In this document: one piece after another, positions 1-7,070 of the stretch
How positions within the stretch are numbered: position 1 is the stretch's first letter
Layout of the letters: each line of letters starts with the position of its first letter
NCBI GenBank assembly: GCA_023436075.1
Contig: JAEZKS010000297.1
Location: 1-19,517 of the forward strand
Reading direction: 5' to 3'
Source of the DNA: Methanobacteriota archaeon
GTDB taxonomy: Archaea; Halobacteriota; Methanocellia; Methanocellales; Methanocellaceae
Length of the DNA stretch: 19,517 nt
The notes under the pieces: model-generated
What the model saw: only the letters and a program-made list of their open reading frames with translations
Told to the model about the DNA's origin: nothing
Database searches by the model: none
Position numbers and translations under genes: made by a program

Positions 1-70
1 ACAAACACCATATGGTAAGTTATTTGCCCATAGCCGTGGCTAAAACTATTCAATTCCAATGTATCATCCT

Positions 71-105
71 GGCCGTTGACCACTTTTACCCAAAGACCAA
101 CGGCC
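71..105. repeat. 8-bp inverted repeat
   Basis: GGCCGTTG at 71-78 is perfectly complementary to CAACGGCC at 98-105, with a 19-base loop. It lies in gene-free DNA. It could form a hairpin in DNA or RNA; no function is apparent. Confidence 0.45.
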
Positions 106-195
106 GGGCAAATTAGTATCTTTTAAACTTTAAAAAGGAAGCACAGAACCCGTTTCTATAAAAGCGAAGAAAAAGCAGGCGAGAGTTCGCTTCAT

Positions 196-215
196 CCCCG
201 GCCTAAAGGCCGGGG
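196..215 (+). repeat. GC hairpin resembling an IS200/IS605 right-end hairpin
   Basis: CCCCGGCC (196-203) and GGCCGGGG (208-215) form a perfect 8-bp stem closed by a TAAA loop, preceded by TTCAT and followed by TATTC. Hairpins of the form TTCATCCCCGGCCTAAAGG are what I recall at the downstream end of tnpB genes in IS200/IS605-type elements of methanogens. No tnpB frame is recognisable next to it, so it would be a decayed or solitary end. A simple terminator-like hairpin is the alternative. Confidence 0.35.
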
Positions 216-267
216 TATTCGCGACCCTCCGCACTCCCAAGTAATAAAGAGTAAAACCTGAAAGTTG

Positions 268-304
268 CTGCGATCGCTGCGTGGCGAAGCCTGCGATCGC
301 TGCG
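268..304. repeat. Direct repeat CTGCGATCGCTGCG around a small hairpin
   Basis: The 14-mer CTGCGATCGCTGCG occurs at 268-281 and again at 291-304. Each copy contains the 8-base palindrome GCGATCGC. Between the copies, GGC and GCC flank GAA and could close a mini-hairpin. GCGATCGC is the HIP1 palindrome abundant in cyanobacteria, but only these two copies are seen here, so no link is claimed. Confidence 0.5.
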
Positions 305-333
305 GCCTAAAATCGCGCCTGGCGTACGGAGTC

Positions 334-360
334 ACTTGTCGGTAAAACGATCCGACAAGT
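334..360. repeat. Perfect 9-bp inverted repeat
   Basis: ACTTGTCGG (334-342) and CCGACAAGT (352-360) are perfect reverse complements around a 9-base A-rich loop. It lies about 100 bases downstream of the toxin stop codon, which is read from the other strand. It could act as a transcript-end hairpin for the toxin-antitoxin operon or as a protein-binding site; the sequence alone does not decide. Confidence 0.4.
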
Positions 361-375
361 CAGGCACTTACTCAC

Positions 376-393
376 GCGCGCGAGCGGCCGCCC
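376..393 (+). repeat. 18-bp GC-rich direct repeat, left copy
   Basis: GCGCGCGAGCGGCCGCCC here and GCGCGCGAGCAGCCGCCC at 1099-1116 match at 17 of 18 positions, in the same orientation. The two copies bracket the toxin-antitoxin pair. A GC-rich 18-mer can recur by chance in 20 kb, so the flanking arrangement is suggestive only. Confidence 0.35.
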
Positions 394-463
394 TGCCGTC
401 GAGCCATGCCAGGCTCAGTCCCTGCAGCCCACATATAAACAAAACAAGACTACAATTATTAAG

Positions 464-733
464 CTATTTTTTATACGACTTATACCACTTTTCGTATTCC
501 TTGTGATCTGTGAAGCATCTCAAAATACGCAACACATCCTCGTCATCGTTCCACGTAAACACCATTCGGCCATCTGCCCCCACGTTCTCCTTATAGGCAT
601 CGATGCCATGGCCGAAGTGTCTGCGCGGCCCGGTCTCAATAAGTTTCTTGATGTGCTTGTGAAAGAGGATGCGCTCGCTCTGGTCCATCTTTTTTAAGTC
701 TTTCCGCACATCTTCGTCAAAAATAACTTGCAT
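464..733 (-). CDS. RelE/ParE-family toxin of a type II toxin-antitoxin pair
   Basis: This 89-residue basic protein fits the RelE/ParE ribosome-dependent RNase fold in size and layout. A first beta strand (residues 2-6) is followed by two charged helices (to about 35), then strands containing GRMVFTW and the C-terminal block ILRCFTDHKEYEKWY. In RelE-like proteins the C-terminal basic and aromatic residues act in mRNA cleavage or ribosome binding; the family-wide toxin role is known, while activity here is inferred. The gene begins five bases after the stop of the ribbon-helix-helix gene and shares its promoter. Its own ribosome site is weak, so translational coupling to the antitoxin is likely. 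A ParE-type gyrase poison is the alternative. Confidence 0.8.
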   Translation of the reverse strand: MQVIFDEDVRKDLKKMDQSERILFHKHIKKLIETGPRRHFGHGIDAYKENVGADGRMVFTWNDDEDVLRILRCFTDHKEYEKWYKSYKK

Positions 734-738
734 ATCGA

Positions 739-981
739 TCAGAGGTTGAACTCTTTCTCGATTTCTTCCAGGGTGAAGGTCTTCCTTTTCCCGGCCTTCT
801 GCTCGGCGACCATGGAATCCACGGCAGTACGAACTAACATGACTTCCTCTTCGTCCACAGCCCTGTCGTATAGGAGCAGAGCTTGCCGTATCAACTCGCT
901 TTTATTGGCGGCGTAGCCCCGTTCCAGAAGCTTGTCCATTATGGCTTCAAAGGGAGTACCGAGATCTATTGTCAAGGGCAT
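739..981 (-). CDS. Ribbon-helix-helix antitoxin of the RelE-type pair
   Basis: The 80-residue product begins with a strand (MPLTIDLG) followed by helices around EAIMDKLLERGYAANKSELIRQALLLY, the layout of a CopG/MetJ-type ribbon-helix-helix DNA-binding domain. The acidic C-terminal tail (roughly residues 50-80) would wrap around the toxin. I chose the ATG at 981 because GGAG at 989-992 sits seven bases upstream; a longer frame from 1011 would begin before this ribosome site. Antitoxins of this family usually repress their own operon together with the toxin, which is inferred here. The toxin gene follows after five bases. The 18-bp repeats at 376 and 1099 lie outside the pair. Confidence 0.8.
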   Translation of the reverse strand: MPLTIDLGTPFEAIMDKLLERGYAANKSELIRQALLLYDRAVDEEEVMLVRTAVDSMVAEQKAGKRKTFTLEEIEKEFNL

Positions 982-1024
982 TTTTTGTCTCCTTTGTCTC
1001 CTTATACACAACTAATACTATGTT

Positions 1025-1038
1025 GAAATATATAATCA
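1025..1038 (-). promoter_or_regulatory. TATA box of the toxin-antitoxin operon
   Basis: Read on the minus strand, TGATTATATATTTC is a strong archaeal TATA element. Its centre is about 50 bases before the antitoxin ATG at 981, which would give a leader of roughly 25 bases containing the GGAG site at 989-992. Confidence 0.55.
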
Positions 1039-1098
1039 TTATGTATTGAGATAGAAAAAGTGGACATCTCGTCGCGAATTCTGCCACGGCAAGTGCAT

Positions 1099-1116
1099 GC
1101 GCGCGAGCAGCCGCCC
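1099..1116 (+). repeat. 18-bp GC-rich direct repeat, right copy
   Basis: This is the second copy of the 18-mer at 376-393, with one mismatch. It lies between the toxin-antitoxin promoter and the 3' end of ruvB. Confidence 0.35.
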
Positions 1117-1150
1117 GGCGCCAGTGAGGTTTAGAATAGAAAATGGGCTA

Positions 1151-2194
1151 TCAGATCAATCCCATCTTCTGCATATGCTCTTTCGCCGCCGGTGTCGTCA
1201 TTCTACCGCGAGGCGTCCGGTTGATGAAACCAATCTGTATTAAATAAGGCTCATACACATCTTCGATGGTCTCGGTCTCTTCGCTGACACTCACCGCCAG
1301 CGTCTCCACGCCCACCGGGCCGCCGCTGTAGTCCTTGATGATCGTCTTCAGTATCCGCCGGTCCATGTTGTCCAGCCCGAGGTGGTCCACGTCCAGCTTA
1401 TCCAGCGACCGGTGCGCGATCTCCCGAGTTACCGTCTCGCTCTTCTCCACATGAGCAAAGTCACGAACCCGCCTCAACAGCCGGTTAGCGATACGCGGCG
1501 TGCCACGTGACCGGGAAGCGATCTCCATCGAACCTTCCGGCGTCAGGTCCATCTGTAGGATCTTGGCAGACCGGTCGATGATCGTCTTCAAGTCCTCTGG
1601 CTCGTAGAACTCGAAGCGCATCGAGACGCCGAACCGGTCTCGTAACGGTGGCGAAAGCATTCCGGCACGAGTCGTCGCCCCGACCAGCGTAAATCTCGGC
1701 AACTCCAGCCGGATCGACCGTGCGCTCGGCCCCTTGCCGATGATGATGTCGATCTCGAAGTCTTCCATAGCCGAGTATAGTATCTCCTCGACCACATGGC
1801 TTAGCCTGTGTATCTCGTCTATGAAGATGACGTCGTTTTCCTTCAAATTTGTGAGGATAGCAGCCAGGTCTCCAGGCCGCTCGATGGCCGGGCCGGATGT
1901 AACCCTGATGTTCGCGCCCATTTCCCGGGCGATGAGATGGGCCAGCGTAGTCTTGCCCAAGCCAGGCGGGCCGGACAGGAGCACGTGGTCCAGCGGCTCA
2001 TTACGCATCCGGGCCGCTTCGATGAATACCTTCAAATTCTCTTTGATCTTACGCTGTCCGATGAAATCGTCGAATGTCTTGGGGCGGAGGCCTTCGAAGG
2101 CACGCTCCTCGCGGTCGCCCTCGATCTCCTCTGGCGACATGACCCGCTCCTCTTCCTTTGCTGGCGTTTTTTCTTCACTCATGTTGATTGTCAT
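1151..2194 (-). CDS. Holliday junction branch-migration helicase RuvB
   Basis: RuvB is the hexameric AAA+ motor that drives branch migration of Holliday junctions on RuvA. The 347-residue protein has the usual length and all landmarks: Walker A GPPGLGKT at 75-82, Walker B IFIDEIHRL around 123-131, sensor block VGATTR at 171-176, the arginine-finger region PLRDRFG at 183-189, and a C-terminal winged helix (about 270-347) containing GGPVGVETL and RTPRGR. The start at 2194 overlaps the ruvA stop by four bases (ATGA), indicating translational coupling; an in-frame ATG at 2182 is an alternative. It is the last gene of ruvC-ruvA-ruvB. RuvABC is bacterial machinery, as archaea normally use Hjc/Hje resolvases, so transfer from bacteria is the likely origin. 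Confidence 0.97.
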   Translation of the reverse strand: MTINMSEEKTPAKEEERVMSPEEIEGDREERAFEGLRPKTFDDFIGQRKIKENLKVFIEAARMRNEPLDHVLLSGPPGLGKTTLAHLIAREMGANIRVTSGPAIERPGDLAAILTNLKENDVIFIDEIHRLSHVVEEILYSAMEDFEIDIIIGKGPSARSIRLELPRFTLVGATTRAGMLSPPLRDRFGVSMRFEFYEPEDLKTIIDRSAKILQMDLTPEGSMEIASRSRGTPRIANRLLRRVRDFAHVEKSETVTREIAHRSLDKLDVDHLGLDNMDRRILKTIIKDYSGGPVGVETLAVSVSEETETIEDVYEPYLIQIGFINRTPRGRMTTPAAKEHMQKMGLI

Positions 2195-2784
2195 AGGTAC
2201 CTTAGTGAGACTTTGATTAGCTCTTCCACTTTGGGCCGGGCTGTGAACGTGCCCCGCGCCTTATCGACAGCGTCCACGGCAGCAGTGCGGCTGTAGCCGA
2301 GCGCCTGTAATGCGTCGACTGCGTCGTCGGAGGCTGTGTCGGCGAGGGCGGGTTTCTTGACATGCATCATGAGTCGCATGTCAGCTACCTTGTCTTTCAG
2401 CTCCAGGATGAGCCGCTGGGCGGTCTTCTTGCCGACGCCGTTGATGCTGGTGAGTTTCTTGAGGTCCTCGGTGACGATGGCCTCGGCGATGTCCTCCACG
2501 GTCACGCTGGACATGATGTTCAGCCCGACTTTAGGCCCGATGCCTGATACTGTCAGCAGCAGCCGGAACAGCGCGCGCTCTTCCTTGGTGGGGAAGCCGT
2601 ACAGCGACGTGCCGTCGTCCTCCCGGAAGTTCGTGTGAACGTACAGCCGGCAGCTTTCGCCTTCGTGAGGCAGCAGATCGGCTACATGAGAGGGCACGTT
2701 GATCAGGTATCCCACTCCGCCGGCGTCTATGACGACCTCGGTCTCGGACTTGGACTCGATGGCCCCTTCGATATGCGATATCAT
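2191..2784 (-). CDS. Holliday junction-binding protein RuvA
   Basis: RuvA forms the tetramer that holds the four-way junction and loads RuvB. All three domains are visible in 197 residues. The N-terminal OB fold (1-65) starts MISHIEG and contains GVGYLINVP. Two helix-hairpin-helix motifs follow (SGIGPKVGLNIM at 80-91 and INGVGKKTAQRLILEL at 114-129). After a short linker comes the RuvB-contacting domain III (about 153-197), beginning ASDDAVDALQALGYS. It overlaps the ruvC stop and the ruvB start by four bases each, so the three genes form one tightly coupled operon. Length and domains match bacterial RuvA, and no degeneration is visible. Confidence 0.97.
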   Translation of the reverse strand: MISHIEGAIESKSETEVVIDAGGVGYLINVPSHVADLLPHEGESCRLYVHTNFREDDGTSLYGFPTKEERALFRLLLTVSGIGPKVGLNIMSSVTVEDIAEAIVTEDLKKLTSINGVGKKTAQRLILELKDKVADMRLMMHVKKPALADTASDDAVDALQALGYSRTAAVDAVDKARGTFTARPKVEELIKVSLRYL

Positions 2785-3275
2785 CGTGATTTCCTCTTCT
2801 CCATTTCCATGGAGTTCGCGTGACAGATTGCGATAGCCAGCGCGTCCGCCGTATCGTCGGGCTTCGGGATTTCCTTGAGCCGCAGCAGTCGTGTCACCAT
2901 GGCCTGCACCTGCTGCTTGGTCGCGCGCCCGTAGCCGGCTACTGCCTGCTTTACTTGTAGCGGCGTGTACTCCGCGACCGGAACGCCGCAGTTGACTGCC
3001 GCAAGGATGAGCACGCCCCGGGCCTGTGCGGCGGTGATGGCTGTCTTGGCGTTCTTGTTGAAAAACAACTCCTCGACGGCAACGACGTCCGGCCTGTATT
3101 CCCTGATTATAGTACAGGTGTCATCGTATAAAATCTTTAGGCGATCGGGGACAGGTACGCCGCTTTCTGTGGAAATGTGCCCGTACTTCCCGGCCACGAT
3201 GTCCCCCTTCGGCAAGACGTCCACGATGCCAAAGCCTACCAGCGCGATTCCCGGATCAATGCCCAGTATTCTCAT
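2781..3275 (-). CDS. Holliday junction resolvase RuvC
   Basis: RuvC is the endonuclease that cleaves opposite strands of a Holliday junction. The start is set at 3275, where MRILGIDPG begins; this gives 164 residues, the normal length, and the TATA box lies about 25 bases upstream. The four catalytic acids are visible: D7 in GIDPG, E68 in AVEELFFNKN, and D141 and D144 in DDTADALAIA. The conserved NKNAKTA and QARG segments also match the family. All active-site residues being intact argues for a working enzyme. It is the first gene of ruvCAB and diverges from the HEAT/zinc-ribbon gene at 3455. An upstream extension to 3335 is open but crosses the promoter and adds non-conserved residues. Confidence 0.96.
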   Translation of the reverse strand: MRILGIDPGIALVGFGIVDVLPKGDIVAGKYGHISTESGVPVPDRLKILYDDTCTIIREYRPDVVAVEELFFNKNAKTAITAAQARGVLILAAVNCGVPVAEYTPLQVKQAVAGYGRATKQQVQAMVTRLLRLKEIPKPDDTADALAIAICHANSMEMEKRKSR

Positions 3276-3292
3276 TTTTCTCTCGCAACCGT

Positions 3293-3306
3293 CAAATATA
3301 TTATCG
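3293..3306 (-). promoter_or_regulatory. TATA box of the ruvCAB operon
   Basis: On the minus strand CGATAATATATTTG is an archaeal TATA element centred about 25 bases before the ruvC ATG at 3275. This spacing predicts an almost leaderless ruvC mRNA, in line with the lack of a strong ribosome site there. Confidence 0.6.
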
Positions 3307-3370
3307 TAATGAGCTATATCTATGTCATTAAGCAATAATCAATCAAGCAGGCCTGATTTAACGCAGCTAT

Positions 3371-3386
3371 GACTGTATCGACAGTC
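3371..3386. promoter_or_regulatory. Palindromic site between ruvC and the HEAT/zinc-ribbon gene
   Basis: GACTGT and ACAGTC are perfect complements around ATCG, followed by GTTTT. The site lies in the 179-base divergent intergenic region. It may be an operator or a short hairpin near the start of the plus-strand transcript; neither is proven by the sequence. Confidence 0.35.
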
Positions 3387-3454
3387 GTTTTACGCCAGAC
3401 CTGATAACGTTGTCGGTGGGCGGGGGGTGCCGCAGCGAGGGTACGTGATCGCGC

Positions 3455-5443
3455 ATGAGGTTCTACCCGAGGAAAACACCGCAAAAGAAAGTAGAGATGC
3501 TGATTGAGCAGATCAAGACCGGCCAGTATGACAACCCGGCCGCCAGCGATCTTACGGCAGCCGTCTCAGAGCTGACTGACCCTGCCGACAGGGAACTTGT
3601 TCTCACTGCCCTGAAAGACATCGCGCTGAAGTCTGATAACATGGCGTCGGTCGCGACTTCGATTAGAACTCTGGTCGCCACCGAGCCCATGGAAGAGGGA
3701 CTGGAGGATGCTCTGGAGATCCGCGCTCTGGAGTTGATCGAGAGCCGGGCAGCTTTCTCTAACCGGGCATTACAGGAAGCGATATCTGAATTCCTCTACT
3801 GGCGGATCGGCGAGCTTGCGGACCACGCGGAGCCTTTTGTCGACGCCCTCATCCAGTTCCTCGACGACCAGGCAGGAACGGGAAGCACGAACACTGCTTA
3901 TAACACGCTGATGATCGTGGCCGCCAACCAGCCGGAGTATTTCAAGCCGCATGCAGGGCTGCTGATCAGGATGCTGGGCAGCATCAATAAGGCCACGCGG
4001 ATCCAGACGGCTCGGCTAATATCAGTGCTCGCCATGAGCCATCCGGAGTACGTGGCCGATGCGGAAAAGATTCTGTCTCATTTATCATCGTTCAACCCTG
4101 ATGCCGAGCTCAAAAACTCAGCATCCGAAGCGCTGCAGATATTATCAAGCATGCTGCGGCCCGAGGAGCCGGCGTCTGCCGGCGACATGGCACGCAGCCG
4201 TCAGGAACCGGATACGTCCGGCGGTCTGGCCGAGATCATGCGCCGCAGGATGGGCAAGGACAGGAGAGACGATAGCAGGATCAATAAGCGTCTCCTGTCC
4301 ATGGCCACCAACTTCGCCAGGAAGGCAGACCGCGCCTACAAGACAGACGGCGACGGGGCGGAGCAGGACGAGGCAGATGCCGACGCGATCAACAAGATCA
4401 TGGACGATTTCTCGGACATCGCCCATTCGATCAGGTCCGAGACGGTGCCTCAGGCAGTGACGACGAAAATCGTCGAAGAGGCAGATGTCCCCGCCACAGA
4501 CGAGGAAGCTGATGAGGCCGAACTCCGGTGGATGGTAGAGAAGGTCAGAGAGGATTTCTCGATCAACGTTGGCAACATTCTCAATGCCCTCGGGATGGGC
4601 CACATGGCGAAGAATACAATGACAGATGGGGCTATAGAGGATGCGCCGGTAACTTCGGAAGCTGCAATGCCCGATCACCAGAAACAAGTCCATCTGATGC
4701 GAACTGAGCCCATCGTAAGACACGAGGAAGAGGAAGATGTGAGCCCGAAGGAGCTCGTATCTTCCATCGAAAGCATCAGCCGGACGGAGGAGGAACACGC
4801 CGACCCGGCCATGGGTCAGGCGGATGATCAGGACGCAGCTCTTGCAGTGCCGATGCCCGTCGGGCAGGACGATGCTACGGTGGAAAATGCCGCGGAAGCC
4901 ACTCTCCTGGAACCGGAAACAGAAACTTCTGTGCAGGAGATCGTCGGCGCCGACGAGACAGATGCGCCTGTAGAGCTGCCGGATATGCAGAAGTCTGATG
5001 CGCTCGTCGAAACGCCCCCGGAACAGCTCCGGCCAGCAAAGTCGCCCATCGTGCCTCCGGGCGTTCGCATATCTGCCATGAAGTTCAGGTCCATCGACCA
5101 GTCGAAGGCGAAGAAAACCCCGACGCCCCCGAAGATCTCCATCAAGCCGCACATCAAGCCTCTGAACAAGACGCCTATCGACGGAGTGAAGGTCGCACCG
5201 ACGCGGCAGCACCCCTTGTCGACCGCTCCGCTTGCTCCGCGAGGGCTGACGCCGAAAGAAGGCTCGCTGTCCGGCGAGATCATTTGCCACTCCTGCAACG
5301 CGAAGATGCCCGCGGACAGCCAGCGTTGTGCCATATGCGGATCAGACCTGAAGGCCCCGAAGGTTCGCTGCCGAGTCTGCGGCGAGATCAACCTGCGCAG
5401 CTCTGACAAATGTAGCCGTTGCGGCTCAGGCATTGAAGAATGA
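3455..5443 (+). CDS. HEAT-like repeat protein with C-terminal double zinc ribbon
   Basis: This 662-residue protein has no family I can name. Residues about 1-240 are helical with HEAT/armadillo-like character (regular leucine/alanine helices, including TRIQTARLISVLAMSHPEY). Residues about 240-535 are acidic and low in complexity, likely disordered. Residues about 540-605 are rich in Pro and Lys. The tail carries two four-cysteine zinc ribbons: C611, C614, C625, C628 and C639, C642, C653, C656. No signal peptide or membrane segment is seen, so it is probably cytoplasmic. The layout suggests a scaffold or adaptor protein. It diverges from ruvCAB and may share regulation with it; a functional link to recombination is only a guess. 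The only weak ribosome site is GAGG at 3437-3440. Confidence 0.75.
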   Translation: MRFYPRKTPQKKVEMLIEQIKTGQYDNPAASDLTAAVSELTDPADRELVLTALKDIALKSDNMASVATSIRTLVATEPMEEGLEDALEIRALELIESRAAFSNRALQEAISEFLYWRIGELADHAEPFVDALIQFLDDQAGTGSTNTAYNTLMIVAANQPEYFKPHAGLLIRMLGSINKATRIQTARLISVLAMSHPEYVADAEKILSHLSSFNPDAELKNSASEALQILSSMLRPEEPASAGDMARSRQEPDTSGGLAEIMRRRMGKDRRDDSRINKRLLSMATNFARKADRAYKTDGDGAEQDEADADAINKIMDDFSDIAHSIRSETVPQAVTTKIVEEADVPATDEEADEAELRWMVEKVREDFSINVGNILNALGMGHMAKNTMTDGAIEDAPVTSEAAMPDHQKQVHLMRTEPIVRHEEEEDVSPKELVSSIESISRTEEEHADPAMGQADDQDAALAVPMPVGQDDATVENAAEATLLEPETETSVQEIVGADETDAPVELPDMQKSDALVETPPEQLRPAKSPIVPPGVRISAMKFRSIDQSKAKKTPTPPKISIKPHIKPLNKTPIDGVKVAPTRQHPLSTAPLAPRGLTPKEGSLSGEIICHSCNAKMPADSQRCAICGSDLKAPKVRCRVCGEINLRSSDKCSRCGSGIEE

Positions 5444-5572
5444 ACATGGGCGATCGTCATCGCGATCATGCGCGAATGGGGCTATAGGGTATAGTAGGGC
5501 TGATGACGAAGAAAGCCCTTTTTCATCGTATCTATACAGCCATCGTCGGTCACTGGCCATCACTGGCGCAGG

Positions 5573-6496
5573 TCATCTTTTGCCGATTTTAAACGCAGCG
5601 CCAGCGATCCCTGCTACGATCGCCATGATCGCGAAGACAGCCCCGAAGCCAGGGGAAGGCGCCGGCGTAGGCGTAGGCGTGGCTGATGGCGTCGGCGTGG
5701 GCGTAAGAACCGGCGTCGGCGTGACTGGTGGGATGTAGATATAGTCCGGGAATGCTACGTTGGCCGTGTAGGTGCCTGCCTCCAGGAAGACCTTGGCGTA
5801 ATAGACCTGACCATCCTTCTCAGCAGTCAAGTTATAGACCCCGACGGGAACGTATGTATATGTATAGGTGCCGATAGTGGCCGTGGAGCCATCGTTGGTC
5901 AACTGTGGGTTATCAGACGACTCGAGGATCCCTACGTTGGCAGTCCCGTTCCAGTACCAGAGCGTCATTTTAGCGTTCGGAACGCCCTGCTTGTTCTTGT
6001 CTGTAACCACGCCTGACACCGTGCCCCAGCCAACGACGCGGACCTTACAGGTGGCTGAAATTGGCGGCCCCATCAGGCCGTGGTACGGGTCAATCGACGC
6101 GGTGATATTGACGTAGCCTACAGTGTTATTCGAAATAAGCAAGATCTTCGCCTGCCCTCGCTCGTCGCTGGGCCGCGTCTGGTAGTATGGTTCAAGCACG
6201 GCGACGGCATCATTATCCGAGGTGAAAGTGATCTGGACGTTCGACTGGTTGTATGGCTTGCCGTTCAGGTACAACTGTGCCGTGATCACTGATACGTGTA
6301 CTGATCTGCCGTAGAGGTAATCGTAGGCCGAATAGTTGACCTCTGACTGGTTCGCATCTTCTATCGTGAAGGTAGTGCTGTCACCCAGGAGCATGACCGG
6401 AGACGTATAATCGTCTTCTGCGATGGCGCCGGGGGCGATCAGAATAAAAGCCGCAGTGACGGCTATGGCAAGCAGTGCAATGACGAACCTGGACAT
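5573..6496 (-). CDS. Secreted surface protein with PGF-CTERM sorting tail
   Basis: A signal peptide (residues 1-26, hydrophobic core then AIA) leads into an Ig/invasin-like region (about 30-150) and a carboxypeptidase-regulatory-like beta domain (about 155-255: VSGVVTDKNKQGVPNAKM, YVPVGVYNLTAEKDG). A threonine-proline linker (TPTPTPSATPTPTP) and a C-terminal tail, SPGFG plus a hydrophobic helix ending KIGKR, complete the protein. That tail matches PGF-CTERM signals processed by archaeosortase A, which attach S-layer-type proteins to membrane lipid; the family role is known, but its use here is inferred. Several N-x-S/T sites suggest glycosylation. I chose the ATG at 6496; a TTG at 6505 is also in frame. 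The partner of the surface domains is unknown. Confidence 0.8.
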   Translation of the reverse strand: MSRFVIALLAIAVTAAFILIAPGAIAEDDYTSPVMLLGDSTTFTIEDANQSEVNYSAYDYLYGRSVHVSVITAQLYLNGKPYNQSNVQITFTSDNDAVAVLEPYYQTRPSDERGQAKILLISNNTVGYVNITASIDPYHGLMGPPISATCKVRVVGWGTVSGVVTDKNKQGVPNAKMTLWYWNGTANVGILESSDNPQLTNDGSTATIGTYTYTYVPVGVYNLTAEKDGQVYYAKVFLEAGTYTANVAFPDYIYIPPVTPTPVLTPTPTPSATPTPTPAPSPGFGAVFAIMAIVAGIAGAAFKIGKR

Positions 6497-6522
6497 AGAT
6501 AGCAACTGATACAGGGCCTGTA

Positions 6523-6534
6523 CCTATATATTTT
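6523..6534 (-). promoter_or_regulatory. TATA box of the PGF-CTERM gene
   Basis: AAAATATATAGG on the minus strand is centred about 32 bases before the ATG at 6496. It predicts a leader of fewer than ten bases, consistent with the absence of a ribosome site. Confidence 0.55.
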
Positions 6535-6594
6535 CCCGTGCTGTCGTCATGATGTACAGGCGATCATCTTCGAAATGACAGACATAATCATCAG

Positions 6595-6608
6595 AATTAT
6601 ATTTATAG
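6595..6608 (+). promoter_or_regulatory. TATA box of the superoxide reductase gene
   Basis: AATTATATTTATAG is an AT-rich TATA element in the divergent region between the PGF-CTERM gene and the superoxide reductase gene. Transcription would start near 6630, leaving a leader of about 30 bases to the ATG at 6664. Confidence 0.5.
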
Positions 6609-6663
6609 TCATATCGCCAACGTTTCAGCCATAGACAGTGATGGCGGTAGTGCCCGCCCTCGT

Positions 6664-7062
6664 ATGACGGTGAAGGATATGATGAAAATGCAACCAGGCA
6701 GCACAGAGGACCTTTTCAAGCAGATCAATTACCCGAAAGACCCGAACAACATGAGCGACCTTGAGAAGAAGCACTGGCCGAAGATCGAGTGCCCGGACAC
6801 AGTCGAGGCCAACAAGCCCTTCGACGTAACGGTGAACATCGGCGTGGGCATCGACCACCCGAGCGAGCTGGCCCACTTCATCGAGTGGATCGATCTCAGT
6901 AGAGGAGAGCTGGGAACGGTGCGAGAGTACCTGAGGCCAGTGAATTCCTTCCCGCGGGTTACATTCAGGATCGCTATTGACAAGAATACGACGCTGATCG
7001 TCAGAGAAGCGTGTAACCTGCATGGCATCTGGGAAAACAAGAAACAGGTAACAGTTAAGTAA
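6664..7062 (+). CDS. Superoxide reductase (neelaredoxin-type, one iron site)
   Basis: The 132-residue protein is a desulfoferrodoxin/neelaredoxin-family superoxide reductase, which reduces superoxide to hydrogen peroxide in anaerobes. The iron ligands of the His4Cys site are visible: H37 in EKKHWPKI, H65 and H71 in GIDHPSELAHFIEW, and C117 and H120 in CNLHGIW. The N-terminal four-cysteine rubredoxin-like domain of two-iron enzymes is absent, so this is the one-iron class. The catalytic lysine corresponds to K36. The glutamate that ligates resting iron in related enzymes is displaced by one residue (E34, with K35 at the usual place). The gene stands alone with its own promoter and a terminator-like palindrome. 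ATGs at 6679, 6682 and 6688 are alternative starts. Confidence 0.92.
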   Translation: MTVKDMMKMQPGSTEDLFKQINYPKDPNNMSDLEKKHWPKIECPDTVEANKPFDVTVNIGVGIDHPSELAHFIEWIDLSRGELGTVREYLRPVNSFPRVTFRIAIDKNTTLIVREACNLHGIWENKKQVTVK

Positions 7063-7070
7063 CTTTTAAC

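Larger units (their letters stand above)
1..463. other. Gene-free left flank with several hairpins
   Basis: No convincing coding frame is visible here. The stretch contains inverted repeats at 71-78/98-105 (GGCCGTTG/CAACGGCC), 196-203/208-215 and 334-342/352-360, a 14-base direct repeat at 268 and 291, and a GC-rich 18-mer at 376 that recurs at 1099. It lies downstream of the toxin gene, which is transcribed toward it. It may be remnants of mobile elements or structured non-coding DNA; no function can be assigned. Confidence 0.5.

Noticed and set aside
4145..5290. 381-residue minus-strand frame opposite the HEAT/zinc-ribbon gene
   Set aside because: Composition is rich in Arg, Leu and His with no motif; it is the mirror of a GC-rich plus-strand gene with clear zinc ribbons.
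5433..5738. Plus-strand frame ending in Gly-Val repeats
   Set aside because: The Gly-Val run is the antisense of the Thr-Pro linker of the PGF-CTERM protein.
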